Positions 11,986-20,917 are shown, numbered from the stretch's first letter. The stretch: 64,000 nucleotides of DNA from Diaminobutyricibacter sp049994905 (GCF_049994905.1 NZ_CP188258.1:2294001-2358000), one strand, 5' to 3'. A program made the numbers and translations. Notes: generated by a model not told the origin, from the sequence alone.

Positions 11986-13179
11986 ATGACTGAACTGCGC
12001 CTCTTCACCTCCGAATCCGTCACCGAGGGCCACCCCGACAAGATCTGCGACCAGATCTCCGACAGCATCCTCGACGCCCTCCTCGCCGAGGACCCAGCGA
12101 GCCGGGTAGCGGTCGAGACACTCGTCACGACAGGCCTCGTACACGTCGCCGGTGAGGTCACCACCAGCGGATACGTCGACATCCCGACCCTGGTCCGCGA
12201 CCGCATCGTCGACATCGGCTACAACTCGTCGGAGGTGAGCTTCGACGGGCGTTCGTGTGGCGTATCGGTGTCGATCGGTGCGCAGTCGCCCGACATCGCG
12301 CAGGGCGTCGACAACGCGCTCGAAACGCGATCGGAGCAGAGCGGCGACGACCTGGACCGGCAGGGCGCCGGGGACCAGGGCATCATGTTCGGCTACGCGA
12401 CCACCGAGACACCCCAGTACATGCCACTGCCGATCTGGCTGGCCCACCGCCTTGCGGAGCGCCTGGCCGCGGTGCGGAAAGACGGAACGCTCGACTACCT
12501 GCGCCCCGACGGCAAGACCCAGGTGACCGTCGGATACGAGGGCTTCGTTCCGAAGACTGTACAGACCGTCGTGCTGTCGACCCAGCATTCGCCGAGCGTC
12601 GACTCCGAGACTCTCCAGGCCGAGGTCATCGAAGAGGTCATCACACCGGTGCTCCACGGGGCGGGCCTCGACACCTCCCACGTGCGCACGCTGATCAACC
12701 CGACCGGCCGCTTCGAGATCGGCGGTCCCAAAGGCGACGCCGGCCTCACCGGCCGCAAGATCATCGTCGACACCTACGGCGGCGCAAGCCGGCACGGTGG
12801 GGGAGCGTTCAGCGGAAAAGACCCCTCGAAGGTCGACCGATCGGCCGCCTACGCGATGCGCTGGGTCGCAAAGAACGCGGTCGCTGCCGGGTTCGCCGAC
12901 CGTCTCGAACTGCAGGTCGCCTACGCGATCGGCAAGGCGGCGCCGGTGGGGCTGTACGTCGAGACCTTCGGAACCGGAGTGATCCCCGACGAGCGGATCA
13001 TCCGGGCGATCCGCGAGGTCTTCGACCTGCGCCCGGCCGCCATCATCCGTTCCCTCGACCTGCTGCGCCCGATCTACGCGCAGACGGCGACCTACGGTCA
13101 CTTCGGCCGCGAGCTTCCCGACTTCACCTGGGAACGGCTCGACAAGGTCGAAGACCTCCGGTCCGCCGCAGGATTGTAG
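11986..13179 (+). CDS. metK: S-adenosylmethionine synthetase
   Basis: Makes S-adenosylmethionine from methionine and ATP. The 397-residue protein has the opening FTSESVTEGHPDKICDQISD, the phosphate-binding GGAFSGKDPSKVDRS loop and the KIIVDTYGG segment, all at usual places. The ATG at 11986 is chosen because the protein then begins MTELRLFTSES as in homologues; an in-frame ATG at 11959 would add nine non-conserved residues. No clear Shine-Dalgarno precedes it, and only 39 bases separate it from coaBC, leaving no room for a SAM riboswitch. It ends two bases before priA. Confidence 0.95.
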   Translation: MTELRLFTSESVTEGHPDKICDQISDSILDALLAEDPASRVAVETLVTTGLVHVAGEVTTSGYVDIPTLVRDRIVDIGYNSSEVSFDGRSCGVSVSIGAQSPDIAQGVDNALETRSEQSGDDLDRQGAGDQGIMFGYATTETPQYMPLPIWLAHRLAERLAAVRKDGTLDYLRPDGKTQVTVGYEGFVPKTVQTVVLSTQHSPSVDSETLQAEVIEEVITPVLHGAGLDTSHVRTLINPTGRFEIGGPKGDAGLTGRKIIVDTYGGASRHGGGAFSGKDPSKVDRSAAYAMRWVAKNAVAAGFADRLELQVAYAIGKAAPVGLYVETFGTGVIPDERIIRAIREVFDLRPAAIIRSLDLLRPIYAQTATYGHFGRELPDFTWERLDKVEDLRSAAGL

Positions 13180-13181
13180 GC

Positions 13182-15209
13182 GTGACGGCGACAGGCAGGG
13201 TCGCCCGCGTACTCATCGACTCGGCCCTGCCCCAACTAGATCACCTCTTCGACTACCGTGTGCCCGCGGAGCTTCTTGCGGATGCGGCACCCGGCGTGCG
13301 GGTCAAGGTTCCCCTGCGCACGGCCGGCCGCATCGCCGACGGCTACCTGATCGAATTCACCGACGAGGAGTTCGAGGGAGCGCTCAGTGAGATAGAGGCG
13401 GTCGTCTCCTCCGTTCCGGTGCTGTCGCCGGAAGTGTGGGCGCTCGCCCGCAAAGTCGCCGACCGAAGTGCAGGCACCACGAACGACGTCGTGAGGCTCG
13501 CCGTTCCGGGGCGGCAGGTCCGGGTCGAGAAGGCCTGGCTCGCCGCGCGTGCCGACCAGGCCCGCGATGACGTTGAGCACAGCGGCGACGAGCACAGCGG
13601 CGACGGGCGCACCGGCGACGGGCACAGCGACACACCGTTCGCCGCACCGCTCCTGCGCGGGTACGAACCGGGTCGCATCGAGGCCGCACTGGCGGAAAGC
13701 CGGCGGATCGCCCTGCAGGCCCGGCCACAACTCTCCGAACTGCCCGACGGATCGTGGGTGGGCGAGTGGGCGGTCACGCTGGCGACCGCGGCGGCCGTCT
13801 GCTGGGCATCCGGTCGCTCGGCGATCCTCGTCGTTCCCGACTACCGTGATCAGGACCAACTGGCTGCAGCGCTTGTAGCGATCGCCCCGCCGGAGGCAGT
13901 GGTGCGGGCGGATGCTCGCCAGTCCAACGCCGAACGTTACCGTGGCTTTCTCGACGCGATCGCATCACCCCGCATCGTGATCGGCAATCGCTCAGCGGTC
14001 TACGCTCCTGCCGCCGTGCTGGGGCTTCTCGCCGTCTGGGACGATGGGGACCCGCTGCACGCCGAACCCCTGAGCCCGTATGTGCACGCGCGGGATGCGG
14101 CGCTGGTACGCCAGGAACTCCAGGGGTGTGCGCTCATCTTCGCCGCCCACAGCCGGAGTGTGGAGGTGCAGCGCCTCGTCGAGGTCGGTTGGCTGGACGA
14201 TGTCGCCCCCCAGCGGGCGGGCAGTCCCAAGGTCGTGCCGACCGCGAACCAGGCCGCCAACGATGTCGCCGCGCGTGCTGCGCGCATCCCTTCGACGGCC
14301 TGGCAGACCGCGAGGACAGCGCTCGAGACCGGGCCGGTCCTGGTACAGGTGGCGCGACCCGGGTACGCGCCCGTTCTCTCCTGTGCGAACTGCGGCCAGG
14401 CGGCCCGCTGCAACCGGTGCGAAGGTCCGCTCGGGCAGACCCGGTCTGGCGCCACGCCGTCTTGTGGCTGGTGCGGTGCGCTGGCGACCGACTGGCGCTG
14501 CGAGAACTGCGAGCACGCTCGCTTCCGTATGGCGACGGTCGGTGCCGGGCGCACCGCCGAGGAGTTGGGTCGTGCGTTCCCCGGTGTCCGTGTTCTGGTG
14601 GCGGATGGCGAACATCCGCTGCAGACGATCGCGTCGACGCCGGCGCTGGTCGTCGCGACGCGCGGCGCCGAGCCGATCGCCGCAGGAGGGTACCGGGCGA
14701 TCCTGCTGCTCGACGGCGAACGCATGCTCGCCCGCGAGACCCTGCGTGTCGCCGAGGACTGCATGCGCTGGTGGTCGAATGCCGCAGCCCTTTCCGCGCC
14801 GGGTTCTCCGACCGTGCTCGTCGGTGTCGGCGGCACACTCGCTCGCGATCTCGCAACCTGGCGTCAGGTCGAGTTCGCGCGTCGGGAGCTGAGCGACCGA
14901 CGAGCGCTTCGTTTCCCGCCGGTCGTGAGGCTCGCATCCCTCACAGGTGCTTCCGAGGTCGTCGCGGAGGCGGCGGCCGCCGTCGACCCGGCCGACCTCA
15001 TCGATGTGCTCGGTCCGGCGCCGCTCGGTGACGGGAACGTCCGGACGATCCTGCGCTTCGACTACGCTCACGGCCCGCAGGTCGCCGCAGCTGTGCGGGC
15101 CGCGATCGTTCGGAACGCCACACGCCGCCGACGTGCCCCTGCCGGCAAGGGCGGGTTCAGGCCGGCGCCGACACTCCGGGTGCGTTTCGACGACCCCGAG
15201 CTCGGCTGA
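13182..15209 (+). CDS. priA: Helicase-inactive PriA-like primosomal protein
   Basis: PriA recognises abandoned forks and reloads the replisome. This 675-residue protein keeps the N-terminal fork-binding domain (LDHLFDYRVPAEL and RVKVPL) and the eight zinc-ligand cysteines (CANC, CNRC, CGWC, CENC around residues 398-447). The helicase core is degenerate: where a Walker A GxTGSGKT is expected there is a segment like WVGEWAVTLATAAAVCWASG, and the DEEH box is replaced by WDDGDP. Actinobacterial PriA proteins are known to lack helicase motifs and probably act only as loaders. The GTG start at 13182 follows the metK stop by two bases. Residues 125-150 form a short His/Asp/Gly-rich repeat (GDEHSGDGRTGDGHSD). 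Confidence 0.9.
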   Translation: MTATGRVARVLIDSALPQLDHLFDYRVPAELLADAAPGVRVKVPLRTAGRIADGYLIEFTDEEFEGALSEIEAVVSSVPVLSPEVWALARKVADRSAGTTNDVVRLAVPGRQVRVEKAWLAARADQARDDVEHSGDEHSGDGRTGDGHSDTPFAAPLLRGYEPGRIEAALAESRRIALQARPQLSELPDGSWVGEWAVTLATAAAVCWASGRSAILVVPDYRDQDQLAAALVAIAPPEAVVRADARQSNAERYRGFLDAIASPRIVIGNRSAVYAPAAVLGLLAVWDDGDPLHAEPLSPYVHARDAALVRQELQGCALIFAAHSRSVEVQRLVEVGWLDDVAPQRAGSPKVVPTANQAANDVAARAARIPSTAWQTARTALETGPVLVQVARPGYAPVLSCANCGQAARCNRCEGPLGQTRSGATPSCGWCGALATDWRCENCEHARFRMATVGAGRTAEELGRAFPGVRVLVADGEHPLQTIASTPALVVATRGAEPIAAGGYRAILLLDGERMLARETLRVAEDCMRWWSNAAALSAPGSPTVLVGVGGTLARDLATWRQVEFARRELSDRRALRFPPVVRLASLTGASEVVAEAAAAVDPADLIDVLGPAPLGDGNVRTILRFDYAHGPQVAAAVRAAIVRNATRRRRAPAGKGGFRPAPTLRVRFDDPELG

Positions 15210-15218
15210 TCGACATCG

Positions 15219-15237
15219 AGGGTGCGGAAAGCACCCT
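15219..15237 (+). terminator. Hairpin after priA
   Basis: AGGGTGC (15219-15225) and GCACCCT (15231-15237) form a perfect 7-bp stem with a GGAAA loop, ten bases after the priA stop. No long U-run follows (TTCC only), so it may be a weak terminator. The rest of the 165-base gap before fmt shows no gene. Confidence 0.45.
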
Positions 15238-15374
15238 TCCACGTCGGTCACGGACTACTTTTCGCACCCCTCGGCCGGATGTCGAACGGCGTTGCGCGAC
15301 CGGGCCGGTTCGCGCCGAGGCTCCCACTGCCAGAGAATGGATACGCCACCCCCGCACCGAACCGGAGAACCTTG

Positions 15375-16310
15375 ATGACCGCATCACGCCGCCTGAGGCT
15401 GGTCTTCGCCGGCACCCCAGCGGTCGCCGTCCCCCCGCTCGACGAGCTCGTGAAGGGTCCGCATGAGATTGTCGCCGTGATCACGCGCGAAGACGCCGCA
15501 CTCGGCCGTAAGCGCGTCCTGACGCCGTCGCCCGTCGCGAGCGCAGCACAGGAACTCCACCTGGCGACCATCAAGGCGAACAGGCTCGACGCATTCGTCA
15601 CCGAACGCGTCTCAGACCTCCGTCCCGATCTCGGCGTCATCGTCGCGTACGGGGGACTGGTGCGTGAACCACTTCTGTCGCTGCCGCGGCACGGCTGGAT
15701 CAACCTTCATTTCTCGCTACTGCCACGCTGGCGGGGAGCAGCACCCGTTCAGCGCGCGCTCATGGCGGGCGATGCGGTCACCGGCGCATCCGTTTTCCAG
15801 CTCGTGCCCGAGCTCGACGCGGGCGAGGTGTTCGCCGAAGCGACCCGGGCGGTCGGTGCGTTCGAGACCGCCGGTGACGTTCTGGATGCGCTGGCCGGGA
15901 TCGGGGCGCGGCTGCTGGCGGAGACCGTGGATGCGATCGCGGACGGTACCGCACACGCCTCGGCCCAGACCGGTGAGCCGACGCTCGCACCCAAACTCAC
16001 GATCGACGACGCCCGCATCGACCTGACCGGCGATGCCGGTACAGCATTCGACCGTATCCGCGGGGTGACACCAGAACCCGGAGCGTTCGTCATGCTCGCC
16101 GACCAGCGGTTCAAGATCCTCGAGGCGAAGCCTGCACCAGACCAGTCAGCGCTCCCTGCACGAAGGGCGGCGCTGATCGACAAGCGGGTACTGGTGGGAA
16201 CCGGCAGCCACCCGCTCGAGCTCGTCAGGGTGCAGCCGGCCGGCAAGCGCCCGATGGCCGCCGCGGACTGGTGGCGCGGACTCGCCGACGATGAAGTGGA
16301 ATTCTCATGA
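15375..16310 (+). CDS. fmt: Methionyl-tRNA formyltransferase
   Basis: Formylates initiator Met-tRNA using 10-formyl-tetrahydrofolate. The N-terminal Rossmann domain starts LRLVFAGTPAVAVPPLDEL, and the formyl-folate signature INLHFSLLPRWRGAAPVQRA (about residues 110-129) is intact; the C-terminal OB-like domain follows. Length 311 residues is normal. ATG 15375 is preceded by GGAG at 15363-15366. The frame is open further upstream, but the extra residues are not conserved. Its stop overlaps the rsmB start (ATGA). Confidence 0.95.
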   Translation: MTASRRLRLVFAGTPAVAVPPLDELVKGPHEIVAVITREDAALGRKRVLTPSPVASAAQELHLATIKANRLDAFVTERVSDLRPDLGVIVAYGGLVREPLLSLPRHGWINLHFSLLPRWRGAAPVQRALMAGDAVTGASVFQLVPELDAGEVFAEATRAVGAFETAGDVLDALAGIGARLLAETVDAIADGTAHASAQTGEPTLAPKLTIDDARIDLTGDAGTAFDRIRGVTPEPGAFVMLADQRFKILEAKPAPDQSALPARRAALIDKRVLVGTGSHPLELVRVQPAGKRPMAAADWWRGLADDEVEFS

Positions 16311-17689
16311 GTGAACGCGCCCCTCGCGTGCAGCCTGCCCGGCGGGTCGCCTACGACGTCATTGCGGCGGTACGCGAGTCGGATGCTTACGCCAACCTGC
16401 TTCTTCCGACACGCATCGCCCGCGCATCCCTCAACACGGCCGATGCCGGACTCGCGACCGAGCTGACCTACGGGACGCTGCGGATGCAGGGTTACTACGA
16501 CCGGGTCATCGCTCGCGCGGCCGGCCGCACCGTCGACCGCATCGATCCTCCGATCCTCGACGTTCTGCGGCTCGGAACACACCAGCTCCTCTCGATGCGG
16601 GTGGCGACCCACGCAGCGGTAGACGAATCGGTGTCACTGGCCAGGGCTGTGGGCTCCCGCTCGGCGACCGGCTTCACGAACGGCGTGCTGCGCGAGATCA
16701 GCCGCCACACGCCGGACGAGTGGCGCGATCGGATCATCGGCGACGCGTCCAGCGCCGACGACGAACTCGCCGCGGTGTTCTCGCACCCGGTCTGGGTGGT
16801 CCGCGCACTGCGCCGGGCGCTCGAAGCCGAGGACCGCTCCGGCGAGCTCGACGAGCTGCTGGCGGCAGACAACACCGCCCCGCGCGTCAACCTGATCGCC
16901 CTTCCCGGCCTTGCCGAACCGTCGGCAGAAGCCGGCCCCGACCGGTTCTCGCCCTTCGGTTTCACGCTCGGCGGCGGCGACCCGCAAGGGATCGTCGACC
17001 AGTTTGACGGGCGCATCCGCGTGCAGGACGAAGGGTCGCAGCTCGCCGCACTGATCCTGACCCGGGCGCGCGACATCGTCGCCGGCGAGGAATGGCTCGA
17101 CCTGTGCGCGGGGCCCGGCGGAAAGGCCGCCCTGCTCGCAGCAGAGGCGCGACTGGGCGGCGCGACCCTGATCGCCAACGAGCTGGTGCCGGCCCGTGCG
17201 GACCTGGTGCGGCGCGCACTCGCAGCGGTTCCGGAGAAGGTCGAGGTCTGGGAGCGTGACGGCACAACCATCGGCGAGACGGATCCGGAACGCTTCGACC
17301 GCATCCTGCTCGACGCGCCGTGCACGGGGCTCGGTGCGCTGCGCCGTCGCCCGGAGGCGCGCTGGCGCAAGACACCGCGCGATGTCGCGGAACTAACCAG
17401 GCTGCAGGCACAGCTGCTCGACAGCGCCTTCGCGGCGCTCAAGCCGGGCGGCATCCTCGCGTACGTGACCTGCTCTCCTCACATCGCCGAGACCCGGCTG
17501 TCGGTGGCGGATGCTGTGACCCGCTGGGGCGACACCGCCGAGCAGCTCGACACGGCATCCGTCCTTCAGGAGCTGTCGAATGAACGTCTTGACCTCGCCG
17601 CCGAGCCGACGGAGGTTCAGTTGTGGCCGCACCGTCACGGGACGGACGCCATGTTCGTTGCGCTGCTCACGAAACGACCACCGTCCTGA
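16307..17689 (+). CDS. rsmB: RsmB/NOP family rRNA cytosine-C5 methyltransferase
   Basis: SAM-dependent RNA m5C methyltransferase, 460 residues. An N-terminal NusB-like RNA-binding domain (residues about 8-140: RVAYDVIAAV, LATELTYGTLR, DVLRLGTHQLL) is joined to a Rossmann methyltransferase with SAM motif LDLCAGPGGKAALLA, and two catalytic cysteines in LDAPCTGLGALRRRPEARW and VTCSPHIAETR. This matches RsmB (Fmu/Sun), which methylates C967 of 16S rRNA in E. coli; the exact target here is inferred. Translationally coupled to fmt by a 4-base overlap. Confidence 0.9.
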   Translation: MSERAPRVQPARRVAYDVIAAVRESDAYANLLLPTRIARASLNTADAGLATELTYGTLRMQGYYDRVIARAAGRTVDRIDPPILDVLRLGTHQLLSMRVATHAAVDESVSLARAVGSRSATGFTNGVLREISRHTPDEWRDRIIGDASSADDELAAVFSHPVWVVRALRRALEAEDRSGELDELLAADNTAPRVNLIALPGLAEPSAEAGPDRFSPFGFTLGGGDPQGIVDQFDGRIRVQDEGSQLAALILTRARDIVAGEEWLDLCAGPGGKAALLAAEARLGGATLIANELVPARADLVRRALAAVPEKVEVWERDGTTIGETDPERFDRILLDAPCTGLGALRRRPEARWRKTPRDVAELTRLQAQLLDSAFAALKPGGILAYVTCSPHIAETRLSVADAVTRWGDTAEQLDTASVLQELSNERLDLAAEPTEVQLWPHRHGTDAMFVALLTKRPPS

Positions 17690-17712
17690 CCGGTGCAGCC
17701 GACGCGTTTCGT

Positions 17713-17718
17713 TAGGCT
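17713..17718 (+). promoter_or_regulatory. -10 box of rpe (leaderless)
   Basis: TAGGCT ends 7 bases before the ATG at 17726. With normal spacing the first transcribed base would be at or next to the start codon. See the finding on leaderless starts. Confidence 0.5.
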
Positions 17719-17725
17719 GAAAGGC

Positions 17726-18385
17726 ATGCCCGCCCGGATCAACCCCAGTGTCCTCGCCGCCGACTTCGTCAACATGGAGCGCGACCTGGGCACGATCGCC
17801 AGTGCCGACCTGGTCCACGTCGACGTGATGGACAACCATTTCGTCCCCAACCTGACGTTCGGCCCGCAGATGGTGGGGCGCATCCACGATGTGTCGCCCA
17901 TTCCCCTCGACGTCCACCTGATGATCACCGACCCCGAGCGCTGGGCGCCCGGGTACGCGGAGCTCGGCGCGTACTCGGTCACTTTTCATGCGGAGGCGGC
18001 CACCGATCCGGTCGGTCTCGCGCGCCGCCTGCGCGCGATCGGGGCACGCGCGGGCATCGCACTGAAGCCGGGCACTCCGGCCGACGACTACCTCGAACTG
18101 CTGTCCGAGTTCGACCAGGTGCTCGTCATGACGGTCGAACCTGGTTTCGGCGGGCAGAGCTTCATGCCCGAGACCATGCCCAAGCTTCGGCAGCTTCGAG
18201 AGGCAGTGACGGCTCGCGGTCTGGACATCTGGCTGCAGGTCGACGGCGGCATCACGGAGGAGACGATCGTGACGGCGGCGGAAGCGGGGGCCGACACGTT
18301 CGTCGCGGGGTCGAGCGTCTTTCGCGCCGACGACCCGGCCCGGCAGATCTCACTTCTGCGCGACACCGCCACCCTGCATCTCTGA
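17726..18385 (+). CDS. rpe: Ribulose-phosphate 3-epimerase
   Basis: Interconverts ribulose-5-phosphate and xylulose-5-phosphate in the pentose phosphate pathway; xylulose-5-phosphate is also a substrate of the phosphoketolase encoded at 39.2 kb. The 219-residue TIM barrel has NPSVLAADFVNME, the metal/catalytic VHVDVMDNHFVPNLTFG, MTVEPGFGGQSF and LQVDGGI. ATG 17726 gives the family N-terminus (MPARINPSVLA); a GTG 33 bases upstream is in frame but would include the -10 box. The 3' end overlaps the convergent transporter gene by 36 bases. Confidence 0.95.
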   Translation: MPARINPSVLAADFVNMERDLGTIASADLVHVDVMDNHFVPNLTFGPQMVGRIHDVSPIPLDVHLMITDPERWAPGYAELGAYSVTFHAEAATDPVGLARRLRAIGARAGIALKPGTPADDYLELLSEFDQVLVMTVEPGFGGQSFMPETMPKLRQLREAVTARGLDIWLQVDGGITEETIVTAAEAGADTFVAGSSVFRADDPARQISLLRDTATLHL

Positions 18386-19603
18386 CACCGGCACCGGCGC
18401 GTCAGCGGCAGGCACGGACGTGCGTACGGCGCTCATCGCCACCACGGCGATGACGGCCGCGAGGGCGAAGGCGTAGAAGCCCCACGGATAGGCGATGCCC
18501 AGCCCGACCAGCCCGCCGGTGACCAGGGGACCGACGATCGCCCCTGCACGACCGATTCCCGCAGAGAACCCCAGGGCTGTGCCGCGCATGGCAGGTGGGT
18601 ACCTCGTGTTGACGAACGCGTAGACGAGAACCTGTGCCGAAAAGACGAAGACGCCGGTGATGAAGACGGCGACATAGAGAACGACGAGGTTGTCCATCCG
18701 GATGCTCAGCACCGCAAGGAACACCGCCGCCAGGAGGAACCACGTCATGGCGACCCGCTGGATTCCGAAGCGGTCGCCGACGATCCCGGCGAGCACGAGG
18801 CCGGCGACCGCGCCCACATTGAGGACCATCAGGAACGCGAGCGAGTTGCCCAGGTCGTATCCCGCCGATCGCATCAGTTCCGGCAGCCACGTGTTGAGGC
18901 CGTAGACGAGTAGGAGACCCATGAACGATGCGCTCCAGATGGCAGAGTTCAGCATGAGGTACCGCTTGCGGAGCAGCTCCCGCGCGGCTCCCGCCGGTGC
19001 ACTGCCTTTCGCGTCGCGCTGACCGGCGGCGAACGTCGCGGATTCCGGTAGTGCGAACCACAGCAGGGGCACGACCACCAGTCCGGCGACGCCGCCGATC
19101 ACGAACATGGTGCGCCAGTCCGGGATGATGACGAGCGCGAGGAGGGCCGTCAGCACGGCGCCGACGTGATAACCGGTCATCGTGAGCGTGACGGCCCGGC
19201 CACTGCGGTTCGGAGGCGTGAATTCGCCGACGCAGGCGATCGCCGTCGGCAGGCACGCGCCGAGGCCGAGTCCGGCGAGGAAGCGGAGGATTCCGAAGAC
19301 GAGGACACTCGGGGCACTCGCGATGGCGAGGGTGCAGAGCGAGAAGACGAGTACGCAGACGATGAGCGGCCGCCGTCGCCCATGGGCATCGGCCAGCGGT
19401 CCGACCAGGAACGCGCCGAGTCCGACACCCACCAGGCCGATCGTCGCGATGATCGTCGCCGCGGCCGGGTCGAAGCCGAGCTCCCCGGTGCCGAGCAGTG
19501 TCGGAATGACCGTGCCGAGCACGACGAGGTCGAAGCCGTCGAGTGCGACCACGACCCAGCAGAGGATCGGCGGCCAATACGGGTTGGATCGGAGCGTACT
19601 CAC
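18350..19603 (-). CDS. MFS transporter, aromatic acid:H+ symporter (AAHS) type
   Basis: A 417-residue 12-helix major facilitator. The first loop carries the AAHS-like signature with the charged pair in VALDGFDLVVLGTVIP in helix 1 and the MFS loop GPLADAHGRRRPL between helices 2 and 3; helix 4 contains RFLAGLGLGACLPTA. AAHS members import benzoate, 4-hydroxybenzoate and similar acids by proton symport, so uptake of an aromatic acid is the likely role; substrate is inferred. The GTG start at 19603 has AAGGAGG at 19607-19613. It stands alone, convergent with rpe (36-base overlap of the 3' ends) and divergent from hisE. Confidence 0.85.
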   Translation of the reverse strand: MSTLRSNPYWPPILCWVVVALDGFDLVVLGTVIPTLLGTGELGFDPAAATIIATIGLVGVGLGAFLVGPLADAHGRRRPLIVCVLVFSLCTLAIASAPSVLVFGILRFLAGLGLGACLPTAIACVGEFTPPNRSGRAVTLTMTGYHVGAVLTALLALVIIPDWRTMFVIGGVAGLVVVPLLWFALPESATFAAGQRDAKGSAPAGAARELLRKRYLMLNSAIWSASFMGLLLVYGLNTWLPELMRSAGYDLGNSLAFLMVLNVGAVAGLVLAGIVGDRFGIQRVAMTWFLLAAVFLAVLSIRMDNLVVLYVAVFITGVFVFSAQVLVYAFVNTRYPPAMRGTALGFSAGIGRAGAIVGPLVTGGLVGLGIAYPWGFYAFALAAVIAVVAMSAVRTSVPAADAPVPVSEMQGGGVAQK

Positions 19604-19649
19604 GGAGCCTCCTTGCTCTCAGCATGCACGAGGCAGCCGCTCATGGAGC

Positions 19650-19703
19650 GTTTGTAATGCATGCTTTTATGTCTTATAACAACAGTTGGTTTGTTTTATA
19701 TCA
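19650..19703. promoter_or_regulatory. AT-rich promoter/operator region of the MFS gene
   Basis: This 54-base stretch is far richer in A and T than its surroundings. It includes TGCATGC, an inverted TGT-n6-ACA arrangement read on the minus strand (TTGTTATAAGACATAA) and several TATAA-like boxes. Placed just upstream of the transporter Shine-Dalgarno, it is probably the promoter with a binding site for a local regulator. No regulator gene is adjacent. Confidence 0.4.
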
Positions 19704-19759
19704 CGGATGCCGGGGTCTCCGCACGGCCGCCCCGCATGATTGTGGACAGTGAGAACCGA

Positions 19760-19765
19760 TAGCCT
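19760..19765 (+). promoter_or_regulatory. -10 box of hisE (leaderless)
   Basis: TAGCCT ends 6 bases before the GTG start codon of hisE at 19772. No Shine-Dalgarno is present, consistent with a leaderless mRNA that begins the his-trp block. Confidence 0.55.
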
Positions 19766-19771
19766 GTACTG

Positions 19772-20035
19772 GTGAAAACCTTCGACGACCTCTTCGCCGA
19801 GCTCAGCGACAAGGCCGCCACCCGGCCGACCGGTTCCGGAACCGTGCGTGAACTCGATGCTGGCGTGCACACGATCGGCAAGAAGATCGTCGAGGAGGCT
19901 GCCGAGGTCTGGATGGCCGCGGAATACGAGACCGAGGAACGCACCGCCGAGGAGATCTCCCAGTTGCTCTACCACCTCCAGGTGCTCATGCTGGCGAAAG
20001 GGCTGACCACGGCTGACGTGTACCGACATCTGTGA
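19772..20035 (+). CDS. hisE: Phosphoribosyl-ATP pyrophosphohydrolase
   Basis: Second step of histidine synthesis: removes pyrophosphate from phosphoribosyl-ATP. The 87-residue protein is a stand-alone MazG-fold HisE with KTFDDLFAELSDKAATRP, the metal-binding KKIVEEAAEVWMAAEYE and the C-terminal LLYHLQVLMLAKGL. HisI is a separate gene two genes downstream, as usual in Actinobacteria. GTG 19772 is the only reasonable start. First gene of the his-trp run. Confidence 0.95.
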   Translation: MKTFDDLFAELSDKAATRPTGSGTVRELDAGVHTIGKKIVEEAAEVWMAAEYETEERTAEEISQLLYHLQVLMLAKGLTTADVYRHL

Positions 20036-20076
20036 CACTCTCACCCTTGTCGACCACTACACCTGAAGGCTTGTCC

Positions 20077-20916
20077 ATGCTCAAGATCGCCGTACCCAAC
20101 AAAGGCTCGCTCTCCGAGACGGCAGCGCAGATGCTGCACGAGGCCGGCTATGCCGGCCGCCGCGACCCGAAGGAACTGATCGTCGCCGACCCTCGCAACG
20201 ACGTCGAGTTCTTCTACCTTCGCCCGCGGGACATCGCGACGTATGTCGGATCCGGAGCGCTCGACGTCGGTATCACCGGCCGCGACCTCCTCCTCGATTC
20301 GGGTTCGGCCGCCGCTGAGATCGCCGCCCTCGATTTCGCCGCCTCGACTTTCCGTTTCGCAGGGCCGACCGGGCTTTTCACCGACCTCGAAGACCTCGCC
20401 GGCAAGCGGGTCGCCACCAGCTATCCCGGACTCGTCGGCGATTTCCTGGCTGCGAACGGCGTCACTGCCGACCTGATCCGCCTCGACGGCGCGGTCGAAT
20501 CCGCGGTGCGGCTCGGTGTGGCGGATGCCGTTGCCGACGTCGTCGAGACCGGCACCACCCTGCGCAAACAGGGACTCGAGATCTTCGGCCCGGTGATCCT
20601 CGAATCGGAGGCCGTGCTGATCTCGTCCCCAACGAGTGCGCAGGGCATCGACACCCTCCTGCGCCGGCTGCAGGGCGTGATGGTCGCCCGCCAGTACGTG
20701 CTCATCGACTACGACCTGCCTGCGCGGCTCCTCGAGAAGGCGGTCGCGCTCACTCCGGGCATCGAGTCGCCGACCGTCTCGCCGCTGCGCGACCCCGAGT
20801 GGGTCGCCGTTCGCGCGATGGTCAAGCGCGACGGCACGAACCACATCATGGACGACCTGTACGAGCTCGGAGCCAGGGCGATCCTGGTCACTCCGATCCA
20901 CGCTGCACGGATCTGA
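20077..20916 (+). CDS. hisG: ATP phosphoribosyltransferase (long form)
   Basis: Commits PRPP and ATP to histidine synthesis and is feedback-inhibited by histidine. Length 279 residues identifies the long HisG_L form with a C-terminal ACT-like regulatory domain, which does not need HisZ. Visible are LKIAVPNKGSLSE, the YVGSGALDVGITGRDLL segment and the PRPP loop DAVADVVETGTTLRKQGL. The ATG at 20077 gives the family N-terminus and has GAAGG at 20065-20069; an ATG at 20032 would add 15 unconserved residues. Confidence 0.95.
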   Translation: MLKIAVPNKGSLSETAAQMLHEAGYAGRRDPKELIVADPRNDVEFFYLRPRDIATYVGSGALDVGITGRDLLLDSGSAAAEIAALDFAASTFRFAGPTGLFTDLEDLAGKRVATSYPGLVGDFLAANGVTADLIRLDGAVESAVRLGVADAVADVVETGTTLRKQGLEIFGPVILESEAVLISSPTSAQGIDTLLRRLQGVMVARQYVLIDYDLPARLLEKAVALTPGIESPTVSPLRDPEWVAVRAMVKRDGTNHIMDDLYELGARAILVTPIHAARI

Positions 20917-20917
20917 C

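Noticed and set aside
12255..13181. In-frame extension of priA upstream through metK
   Set aside because: The extension is Arg/Pro/Gly-rich with no conservation and fully overlaps metK; GTG 13182 is the natural start.
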